DNA from: JAVBLT01 sp031553315
GTDB lineage: Bacteria > Verrucomicrobiota > Kiritimatiellia > RFP12 > DVOR01
Direction of reading: 5' to 3'
Length of the DNA stretch: 64,000 nt
NCBI GenBank assembly: GCA_031553315.1
Contig: JAVBLT010000007.1
Coordinates: forward strand, 168,475-232,474
Under the pieces are notes generated by a model. It saw only the letters and a program-made list of their open reading frames with translations. It was not told the DNA's origin and searched no databases. Both the position numbers and the translations under genes were made by a program. The stretch's first letter is position 1; every line of letters begins with the position of its first letter. This document shows positions 17,974 through 26,100 of the stretch, one piece after another.

Positions 17974-19023
17974 CTACCTCCCAATCGCCTTGCGGTGCGC
18001 CGTCGCCAGCGGAAGCTCATCCGGCGAAGCCACCCAGCGGAAACGCTCAGGCAAAGGCGCCGCCTCCGCAAGCGGCGGCGCCTCAAAAAGAGCCAGCTCC
18101 AGCCTGAAATGCGAAAACACATGCGCCAGCCGCCCCTGGAATTCGAGCGCGGCCACAGGCAACCCCGTTTCCCTTCGAATCAGCGCCAACGCCTCTTTCG
18201 CATCGGGCCGGTTCTCACACGCCCCTCCCGGCAGCTCCCACAACCCGCCCAACAGCTTTTCGCCGGGATGGCGCATGAAAAGCCACCTCCCATCGGCGCT
18301 GCGAATCACGCACCCCACCGCAAAGCGCAGCGGCGCCTCCTTCTTCGGCGCCTTGTAAGGGTAATCCGCCTGAGCATGGTGTTTTCGAGCGAAACAATCC
18401 GGCGCCAGCGGGCACCCTTCGCAGGCGGGATTGCGCGGCGTGCAGACGAGCGCCCCCAGCTCCATCATCGCCTGATTGAAATCGCCCGGCACGGCGCACG
18501 CCTCAATCGCCGGGCGCAGCCAGGCGGCGAGCGCAAGGCGCGGCGCGGGCTTTTTAAAATCGTCGGACAAACCCCGGTAGCGGGCGAAAACCCGCGCCAC
18601 ATTGCCGTCGACCACAGGCGCGGGCTCGCCAAAGCAAATGCTCGCAATCGCCGCCGCCGTGTAATCGCCGATCCCGGGGAGCTCGGCCAGCGCCGCCGCC
18701 GAGCGGGGAATCTCTCCCCCCATCCGCCCCGCGACCACCTGCGCAGCCTTGCGCAGATTGCGCACCCGCGTGTAATAGCCAAGCCCCTCCCACGCCTTCA
18801 GCAACGGGTCGTCCGCCGCATTCGCCAGCGCCTCCACCGAGGGAAACGCCGCCAGAAAGCGCGCGAAATAGCCCCGAACCGTATCCACCTGCGTCTGCTG
18901 AAGCATGATTTCGCTCACCCACACCGCATAAGGATCCTCATGCCCCCGCCACGGCATCTCCCGCCGCGCGACCGCATACCAGGCCAATAAATCAGCCGCC
19001 CAACTCTGTTTTTCCACGTTCAT
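17974..19023 (-). CDS. mutY: Adenine DNA glycosylase MutY
   Basis: 349 residues from the ATG at 19023; an upstream GTG at 19059 would add 12 residues unlike the family. It removes adenine opposite 8-oxoguanine. Landmarks: MPWRGHEDPYAVWVSEIMLQ with catalytic Glu38, helix-hairpin-helix LPGIGDYTAAAIASI, catalytic Asp139 in VVDGNVARV, and a [4Fe-4S] loop C-x6-C-x2-C-x5-C (CTPRNPACEGCPLAPDC). A C-terminal Nudix-like domain (about 225-345) recognises 8-oxoG. Convergent with the efflux operon. Confidence 0.95.
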   Translation of the reverse strand: MNVEKQSWAADLLAWYAVARREMPWRGHEDPYAVWVSEIMLQQTQVDTVRGYFARFLAAFPSVEALANAADDPLLKAWEGLGYYTRVRNLRKAAQVVAGRMGGEIPRSAAALAELPGIGDYTAAAIASICFGEPAPVVDGNVARVFARYRGLSDDFKKPAPRLALAAWLRPAIEACAVPGDFNQAMMELGALVCTPRNPACEGCPLAPDCFARKHHAQADYPYKAPKKEAPLRFAVGCVIRSADGRWLFMRHPGEKLLGGLWELPGGACENRPDAKEALALIRRETGLPVAALEFQGRLAHVFSHFRLELALFEAPPLAEAAPLPERFRWVASPDELPLATAHRKAIGR

Positions 19024-19087
19024 CCCCCCATCATAGCAGATATTCCCCCGCTTGAACACACAATCAAAAAAAGTTAGATTAAGCTAA

Positions 19088-19115
19088 TTGACATCGATCA
19101 AAAATATGCTATACT
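19088..19115 (+). promoter_or_regulatory. Strong sigma70-type promoter
   Basis: TTGACA (19088-19093), 16-bp spacer, TATACT (19110-19115), with an A/T-rich upstream stretch. It should drive the DUF3793-flavodoxin pair. Confidence 0.8.
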
Positions 19116-19146
19116 TAGCCCCGTTTTTCTGAAAGAAGTTTTCCTC

Positions 19147-19770
19147 ATGAAAGAAATACCTCAAACACTCGATTGCCGCCAGAACCGCCGCACGCTCTTC
19201 CGCAAGCTCCTCATCCGCACCGCGCCCGTGCGCCGGAAAGTGAAGCCTGCGGAAATGCTCCGCATTCAACACCGCTACACCGTGTGCCCCGCGCACGGCG
19301 CCGGGGGTTTCTGTGTGTATCAAAAGGAAATCCTCACCGTGCTCAACCTCGAGTACCGCATCTTGAACCGCAGCAAAACCTCCTCCCTCGTGCTCTTCTT
19401 CGACCGGGCTCTCCTTGAGAAAGCCCTCGCCCCAGTCAACGTCTGCCGCCGCCTCGCCGCCGAAGGCTATCCCGCCGACGCCCCGCTCGACCGCCTCCTC
19501 GACCGCCTCGCGGCGCGTTTCCACGAAACCGGCAGCGTCCCCCACGAAGTGGGCTTCTTCCTCGGCTATCCCTTTAAAGACGTTGTCGGCTTCATCAACA
19601 ACGACCCCCCCACCGCCTCCGGCCACTGGAAAGTTTTCGGCGATCCCGCGGAATCGTTCCGCCTCATGCGCCTGCACCGCGCCGCCGAGCGCGAAGCCCA
19701 CCAGCGCTTCGTAGACCTCACCGCCAACGAACCCAGCCACCCCCGCTCAAAGGAGCTCCACTATGCCTGA
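19147..19770 (+). CDS. DUF3793 family protein
   Basis: 207 residues. The sequence matches DUF3793 proteins of anaerobes: HRYTVCPAHGAG region, VLFFDRALLEKAL, and the conserved FHETGSVPHEVGFFLGYPFKDVVGFI. The function is not established. The family is often found next to flavodoxins, and here a flavodoxin gene overlaps it by 8 bases. It has no signal peptide or membrane segment. AGAAG precedes the start. Confidence 0.85.
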   Translation: MKEIPQTLDCRQNRRTLFRKLLIRTAPVRRKVKPAEMLRIQHRYTVCPAHGAGGFCVYQKEILTVLNLEYRILNRSKTSSLVLFFDRALLEKALAPVNVCRRLAAEGYPADAPLDRLLDRLAARFHETGSVPHEVGFFLGYPFKDVVGFINNDPPTASGHWKVFGDPAESFRLMRLHRAAEREAHQRFVDLTANEPSHPRSKELHYA

Positions 19771-20245
19771 CAAAGCCATCATCTACGGCAGCACCACCGG
19801 CAACACCGAAGCCGCCGCCCAAAAGCTCGCCACCCTCCTCGGCGCCCCCTGCATTCCCATTGCCGGCGCCAAAGCCGCCGATTTCGAAGCACCCCTGCTC
19901 ATCCTCGGCTCCTCCACCTGGGGCTCCGGCGAATTGCAGGACGACTGGGCCTCCGGCATCGCCCTGCTCGACACCCTCGACCTCACCGGCAAACGCGTCG
20001 CCCTCTTCGGCACCGGCGACCAGGCCACCTTCTCCGACACCTTTGTCGACGCCATCGGCATCCTATGCGACAAAGCCCTTTCCCGCGGCGCCATCCTCAT
20101 CGGCCAGACCTCCCCCGAAGGCTACACCTTCACCGCCTCCCGCGCCCTCCGCTACGACCACCTCTGCGGCCTCGCCCTCGACGATTCCGAGCCCCCCGCC
20201 GCCGCCCACGCCCGCCTCGCCGCCTGGGCCGCCACCCTCAAATAA
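19763..20245 (+). CDS. Flavodoxin
   Basis: 160 residues, a small FMN electron carrier. The N-terminal phosphate-binding loop YGSTTGNTEAAA is diagnostic. The FMN-flanking segments LILGSSTWGSGELQDDW and VALFGTGDQATFSDTF contain the expected aromatic residues. In an anaerobe it can replace ferredoxin. It overlaps the DUF3793 gene by 8 bases and is followed by a terminator, so the two form a self-contained transcription unit. Confidence 0.93.
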   Translation: MPDKAIIYGSTTGNTEAAAQKLATLLGAPCIPIAGAKAADFEAPLLILGSSTWGSGELQDDWASGIALLDTLDLTGKRVALFGTGDQATFSDTFVDAIGILCDKALSRGAILIGQTSPEGYTFTASRALRYDHLCGLALDDSEPPAAAHARLAAWAATLK

Positions 20246-20265
20246 CCCCTTCCCGATTCTCTCCG

Positions 20266-20336
20266 CCTGGCGTTCGCGCCCCCGAAACGGCCCCCTCCAC
20301 CTCCACCGTTTCCCCGCGAACGCCAGGTGTCTTTTT
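20266..20336 (+). terminator. Nested-stem rho-independent terminator
   Basis: A perfect 13-bp outer stem (20266-20278 with 20315-20327) encloses an inner 7-bp stem GAAACGG/CCGTTTC (20284-20290, 20306-20312). TGTCTTTTT follows. Confidence 0.8.
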
Positions 20337-20367
20337 CCGCCGGAACCGCCAAAAGTTGCGGAAAGGA

Positions 20368-20396
20368 TTGACCTCGCGCGCGTAAAGACCTATCAT
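20368..20396 (+). promoter_or_regulatory. Sigma70-type promoter for the CDF transporter gene
   Basis: TTGACC (20368-20373), 17-bp spacer, TATCAT (20391-20396), 28 bp before the GTG start. Confidence 0.65.
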
Positions 20397-20424
20397 TGGG
20401 GCGTTTTCGCAACAAGGTTTTTTC

Positions 20425-21354
20425 GTGGAAAAGAAAGCATATTCAAGAGAAGAGCGCGCGCAGCTGGCAAACCGGGTCACGGGAGTGTCGGTATTCGTCA
20501 ATTGTATTCTTTTCGCCGCGAAAATGGCGGCGGGCATCTTCGGGCACAGCCAGGCCATGATCGCCGACGCCATGCACACGCTTTCCGATTTCACGACCGA
20601 TTTCGTAGTCCTCATCGGCATGCGTTTTTCAAAGCGCCCTGAAAACAACGTCTATTGCTACGGCCACGGCCGCTACGAAACCCTCGCGGCCGTGCTTGTG
20701 GGAGTGACACTGGCCGGCGTGGGCGCGGCGATCGGCTGGGAAGCCATCGTCAAAATCTGGAAAGCGCTCGTCTACGGCGCCCTCCCCGGCAAACCGGGCG
20801 CGGTCGCGTTTTGGGCGGCGCTGATCTCCATCGCCGTGAAAGAGCTCCTCTACCGCATCACAATCAAAACCGGGCATGAGACCGACAACAAAGCCCTCAT
20901 CGCCAACGCCTGGCACCATAGGAGCGACGCCCTCTCCTCCATCGGCGCCGCGCTGGGCATCGGCGGAGCCATCGCCCTGGGAGGCCGCTGGTGGGTGCTG
21001 CTCGACCCCGCCGCCGCGCTCGCGGTGAGCCTCATCCTCACCGCGGTCGCGATTCAGATCGTCCGCGAGGAATTCGTGAACCTGATGGACGGCGCCCTCC
21101 CGCAAAGCGCCGCGGATGAAATCATCCGCATTGCCCTTTCCATTCCCGCCGTCAAAGAACCCCACAGGCTCCGCACCCGGAAAGTCGGCAACGTCGTCGT
21201 GATCGACGTCCACCTGCGCGTGGATCCCGCCATGCCCGTGCGCGAGGCCCACGCCCTCGCCACCCGTTTTGAAGACGCGCTGCGCGAGCGCTTCGGCGCC
21301 GAAACCATCTCCACCATTCACGTGGAACCGGAAAAGAAAGAAGACCAGCCATGA
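20425..21354 (+). CDS. Cation diffusion facilitator (CDF) family metal exporter
   Basis: 309 residues, GTG start. Six membrane helices precede a cytoplasmic C-terminal metal-binding domain. The transport-site motifs DAMHTLSDFTTD (TM2) and HHRSDALSS (TM5) supply the HxxxD/DxxxD ligands for Zn, Fe or Mn. The C-terminal part VIDVHLRVDPAMPVREAHALA is the usual dimerisation fold. It exports divalent metals by proton antiport; which metal is not certain. The last 4 bases overlap the TPR gene (ATGA). Confidence 0.92.
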   Translation: MEKKAYSREERAQLANRVTGVSVFVNCILFAAKMAAGIFGHSQAMIADAMHTLSDFTTDFVVLIGMRFSKRPENNVYCYGHGRYETLAAVLVGVTLAGVGAAIGWEAIVKIWKALVYGALPGKPGAVAFWAALISIAVKELLYRITIKTGHETDNKALIANAWHHRSDALSSIGAALGIGGAIALGGRWWVLLDPAAALAVSLILTAVAIQIVREEFVNLMDGALPQSAADEIIRIALSIPAVKEPHRLRTRKVGNVVVIDVHLRVDPAMPVREAHALATRFEDALRERFGAETISTIHVEPEKKEDQP

Positions 21355-22352
21355 AAAAGACCCTCTTCGCCTGCGCCGCCCTCGGCCTCGCCACCGCCAG
21401 CTTCGCCATCTGGCCCTTCAGCGGCAGCAAAGAAAGCAAAGAAACCGCCGCCGCCATCGCCTTGCTCGACGAACCCAACAAAATGCTCCGCAAAGCCACC
21501 GACCTCGAAGCCCAAGGCAAGACCGACGAAGCCCTCGCCCTCTACCTCACCCTCATCGGCATGCTCAACAAAATCGAAATGGAAAAAGACCCCAACGCCC
21601 AAAAGCAGGAATTCGCCTCGCTCCGCGTCATGAAAGTCAACTGCCTCAACGCCATCAACCAGCTTGAAATGAAAAGCGTTTCGGCCAATCCCGAGCGCCT
21701 CGTCAGCGTGACCGCCACCACCGGGCTCGAACAGCAGATCGCCAAAGAACGCGCCGAGCGCGCCCGCAAAGCCGCCGGCCTCCCCCCCGAAACCGAACCC
21801 GAAACCGCGACCCCCGCACCCGCCGCCCCCACCGCCTTCGACCAGCTCCCCCCCGCCCTCAAAGCCCCCCGCCCCCAAACCACACTCGCCGACGACGAAG
21901 CCTGGGCCCGGGAACTCTGGGAAGACGGCAACTTCGACAAGCTCGACGCCTTCCTCGCCGAAGCCCTCGAAATTCACCCCGAAGCCCCCGAGCTCATGCT
22001 CCTCCTCGCCCAGCTCCGCCTCGCCCAGGAGCGTTACGCCGAAGCCGCCACCCTCGGCGACGCCCTCGCCGCCACCACCCCCGCCTTCACCGCCCGCGCC
22101 AGCCTCATCGCCGCCGGCGCCTACCTCGGCATGGGCCAGCACCTCAAAGCCATCAACACCCTCGACCGCGTCCTCGCGCTCCACCCCGCCCAGCCCATCG
22201 GCTACATCAACATGGCCTGGATCCTCTCCGAAATGGGCGAAAAAGCCAAGCCCGACGCCATCGGCTACTACACCCGCGCCGTCACCCTCGGCAACCCCCG
22301 CGACCCCATCCTCGAGCGCCGCTTCAACATGGGCGAACCCGCCGCGCAATAA
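21351..22352 (+). CDS. Exported tetratricopeptide-repeat protein
   Basis: 333 residues. A clear signal peptide (MKKTLFACAALGLATASFA) precedes an Ala/Glu-rich N-terminal half with one TPR-like helix pair (ATDLEAQGKTDEALALYLTL). A Pro/Ala linker follows (about 140-170). A C-terminal TPR array includes AWARELWEDGNFDKLDAFLA, LRLAQERYAEAATLGDALA and HLKAINTLDRVLALHPAQPI. It is probably a periplasmic scaffold; partners are unknown. Coupled to the CDF gene by overlap. Confidence 0.82.
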   Translation: MKKTLFACAALGLATASFAIWPFSGSKESKETAAAIALLDEPNKMLRKATDLEAQGKTDEALALYLTLIGMLNKIEMEKDPNAQKQEFASLRVMKVNCLNAINQLEMKSVSANPERLVSVTATTGLEQQIAKERAERARKAAGLPPETEPETATPAPAAPTAFDQLPPALKAPRPQTTLADDEAWARELWEDGNFDKLDAFLAEALEIHPEAPELMLLLAQLRLAQERYAEAATLGDALAATTPAFTARASLIAAGAYLGMGQHLKAINTLDRVLALHPAQPIGYINMAWILSEMGEKAKPDAIGYYTRAVTLGNPRDPILERRFNMGEPAAQ

Positions 22353-22389
22353 CCCCGGATCATTACCATCCGGCGCCAAGGAAAAAACC

Positions 22390-23193
22390 ATGACAGAGGA
22401 ATCAGCCGCCCAACAGCTCTACTGGAACACACTCGCACCCCAATACCGCGCCCTCACCCGCATCCGCAGCGACGATTTCCATTACGGCCCCCGCCTCCCC
22501 GGCGAAAGCACCCTCCGCCTCCTCCCCCCCCTCCAGCCCGGCGACCACGCCCTCGAGCTCGGCTGCGGCGCCGCCCAAAACAGCATCCACCTCGCCCGCC
22601 GCGGCCTTCACTGCACCGCCGTCGACATCTCCCAGGCCCAGCTCGCCTTCGCCGCCCAGGATGCCGCCCGCGCCGGCGTGCGCCTCGACCTCACCCAATC
22701 ACCCCTCGAAACCTACACCCCCCCCCCCGGCCGCCGCTACCCCCTCATCCACAGCTCACACGCCCTCGAATTCCTCGCCGACCCCGGCGACCTCATCCGC
22801 CGCGCCAGCCAATGGCTCACCCCCGGCGGCACCCTCCTCATCTCCACCGTCCACCCCGTCTACAACGGCGAATGGATCTACGCCGAAGACCCCGAAGACC
22901 CCGACCAAGGCGCCTGGGGCCGCTTCCTGACCAGCTACTTCCACCCGCAGGACGACGTCCGCGAACAACCCGGCGGCGGCCCCCCCCTCATCCGCTCCCG
23001 CGCCTGGCCCGTCAGCCAATGGTTCACCTGGATCAAACAGGCCCGCCTCACCCTCACCCACCTCGCAGAACCCCCCCCCGACCCCAACCCCGCCTACTCC
23101 AGCGACGCCTGGGAAGACGACGACGGCGAAGCCCTCGCCATCCCCACCACCCTCATCCTCGCCGCCACCGCCCCCACCGGAGAACACCCGTGA
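22390..23193 (+). CDS. Class I SAM-dependent methyltransferase
   Basis: 267 residues. The SAM-binding motif I is HALELGCGAAQNSIHLARRG, followed by the acidic strand end CTAVDIS. Motif IV/post is HSSHALEFLADPGDLIRRAS and LTPGGTLLISTVHPVY. The acceptor is unknown. AAGGAAAA precedes the ATG. An 11-C homopolymer (22718-22728) lies inside the coding region, in the TPPPG codons. The stop overlaps the GTG of the sensor kinase gene. Confidence 0.87.
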   Translation: MTEESAAQQLYWNTLAPQYRALTRIRSDDFHYGPRLPGESTLRLLPPLQPGDHALELGCGAAQNSIHLARRGLHCTAVDISQAQLAFAAQDAARAGVRLDLTQSPLETYTPPPGRRYPLIHSSHALEFLADPGDLIRRASQWLTPGGTLLISTVHPVYNGEWIYAEDPEDPDQGAWGRFLTSYFHPQDDVREQPGGGPPLIRSRAWPVSQWFTWIKQARLTLTHLAEPPPDPNPAYSSDAWEDDDGEALAIPTTLILAATAPTGEHP

Positions 23194-26100
23194 AGCCCCT
23201 CAGCCTCATCCTCCTCACCCTCCTCGCCCTCACCGCCCCCGCCGAACTCCCCACCGCCGGCAAACGCTTCTTCCCCATCCGCGAAGTCGACCCCGGCAAC
23301 TACGGCGCCCTGTACCTCCCCCCCGCCGCCACCCGGAACCTCCCCGTCACCCACGGCACCTGGAACTTCGGCGCCGCAGATGAAACCTTCACCGAAAACC
23401 GCCGCTCCGCCTTCGCCTGGGCCGGCGAACAGCACACCCTCAACCTCGCCGACCAAACCCTCAGCGGCTGGTTCACCGTAGACAACCAGCAGCCCCCAAA
23501 AGAAATCCACCGCCTCCTCTGCATGCGCACCGCCACAGCCAACGCCCCCGAAACCCAGTGCGCCTACCGCCTCTACGCAACCCCCGACGGCCGCCTCCAC
23601 CTCGGCGGCCACGACCCCCAAGCCCCCGAAGTCGTCACCCGCGACCCCGTCTTCCAGCCCGGCCGCTGGGTCCACATCGCCCTCACACTCGGCGACACCC
23701 CCGGCAACCCAAAAACCGCCCTCACCCTCCCCGCCACACTCCACATCAACGGCCAGCCCGCCCCCACCCACGGCCAAAGCATCCCCCGCCGCATCCCCGG
23801 AGAACGCATCGCCCTCCTGCGCGTGGGCGACGACGACGTATACTCCGCCGGCATCGAAGCCCACCCCCGGCTCCTCCCCCCCGACCGCATCATCCAGACC
23901 GCCCGCGCCACCCCCAGCCACGCCAACCGCCAAAACCTCATCCGCCTCATCACCTTCAACACCCCCCGCTCCTTCACCGAAAGCTTCAGCCCCGGCCAAC
24001 CCGCCAGCCCCGACCTCGCCGGCATGACCTACCGCCCCACCCAAGGCCGCCACGGATCAGCCCTCGGCCCCGGCTCAACCTTCACCGTCACCGGAGCCAC
24101 CCGCGACACCCTCGCCCCACCCCACGGCCCCTGGTCCCTCACCCTCCGGGCCCGCATCAGCGACAACGCCTGGCAAACCCTCCCCGAACCCACCCCCCCC
24201 CACCCCCCCTCCGCCCAAAGCAAAACCATCATCGCCTGCGGCGACACCGCCACCGGCTGGCACCTGCGCGCCAACCGCGACCGCAGCATCACCCTCACCT
24301 ACTTCACCGGCGCCCCCGCCGACACCGCCCCCCACGCCATCACCCTCCCCGGCGCCATCCCCGCCTTCGGAACCTGGATCCACATCGCCCTCGTCCGCAC
24401 GCCCGCCGGCGCCTGGCGCCTCCACGCCACCGCCCCCGGCTCCCAGACCCAGACCGCCGCCACCCCCCCCCACCTCACCCCCGCCCCCAACCGCGGCCCC
24501 CTCACCAACCAAGGCGGCCTCACCGCCGAGGGCGACGCGCTCGACGACCTCGCCTTCTGGCACACCGACCTCCTCGAGGCCGACATCGACCGCCTCGCCG
24601 CCACCCCCCAAAGCATCCTCATCGTCACCACCCCCGAAGTCACCAGCCTCGACCTCAGCCAGCTCCTTCCCGCCCTCACCGAAACCCTCACCCGCCAAAA
24701 CATCACCGCCGACCTCCTCCCCTTCAACCTCACCCCCTCCCTCCGCGCCGGCCACACCCCCTTCGACCGCGGCCGCCTCCAGCACCTGCTCAACTCAAAC
24801 CCCGCCGGCATGGTCATCGGCCTCAACCACACCAGCGCCCGCTTCATCCGCGCCAACCTCGACCTCCTCCCCCCCGACACCTCCACCATCTTCATCGCCT
24901 CCCCCGACGACCCCCCCCCCGCCGCCGCCAGCCTCATCTTCCCCAACGTGCTCAACGCCAACATCGACCAAGCCTTCCGCCTCTACCCCCAAGCCACCCG
25001 CCTGCTCATCATCGCCCCCTACCCCATCGACCTCACCGCCCCCGCCGTCACCGTAAAAACCCGCTTCGAGCTCACCGAAGAAAAGCTCCTCGAAACCATC
25101 GCCGCCCTCCCCCCCGAAACCATCCTCCTCTTCAGCGCCTGGAACGACCCCACCCTCCCCCAGGCATTCAACACCGACCTCACCCTCCTCCAAAAAATCA
25201 CCACCCTCACCCGCAACCCCATCCTCACCCTCAACAGCCGCCTCATCGGCCCCAGAGGCGCCACCGGCGGCTTCATCCTCAGCTCCCGCCACGCCGGCAG
25301 CGCATTGGGCGACATCGCCCTCGAAATCCTCAACGGCACCCCCCCCGCCGCCATCCCCCCCACCCGCCTCACCCTCACCCCCACCTTCGACACCGCCCGC
25401 CTCCAAACCTCCGCCATCAAGCTCCATACCGACCACCTCCCCGGCGGCGCCGTCTACATCGGCGATCACAGCCACTTCCTCGAGCGCTACCTCCGAGAGC
25501 TCGCCATCGGCCTGGGCATGTTCCTCTCCATCCTCCTGTGCATGCTCGCCTTCACCTGGATCAACATCCGCCGGCGCATCCGCACCCAGACCCTCCTCCA
25601 AGCGCTCCCCATCCAGATCATCATGATCTCCCCCGAGAACCGCATCCTCCCCCGCCCCGCCGAAGCCGGCCTCCTCGGCCACAAAAGCCAGCCCCTGAAC
25701 ACCCTCAGCCCCCACATCCTCGCCGCCCTCGAGCCCGCCATCGTCAGCGTCCGCCAGAGCGGCAAACCCGCCGCCGCCGAATTCACCAACGCCTCCGGCC
25801 GCCACATGCGCGGCGAATGCACCCCCCTCCCCCACACCGCCTACCCCCCCGGCACACTCCTCTGGGTCGCGACCGACGTCCACGAACTCCACACCGCCAA
25901 AATCGAAGCCCTCAACACCTCAGCCCTCCTCCACAGCCTCTCCAACAACATGCCCGGCATGCTCTTCGTGAAAGACGCAGACAACGCCTTCCGCTACGTC
26001 ATGAGCAACAACGCCTTCGCCCAGGCCCTCAACCAGACCACCGAAACCATCATCGGCAAAGACGACTTCCTCATCTTCACCCACCGCGAAGAAGCCGCCG

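Noticed and set aside
19024..19059. Longer MutY start at the GTG 19059
   Set aside because: Adds 12 residues not seen in the family; ATG 19023 gives the normal length.
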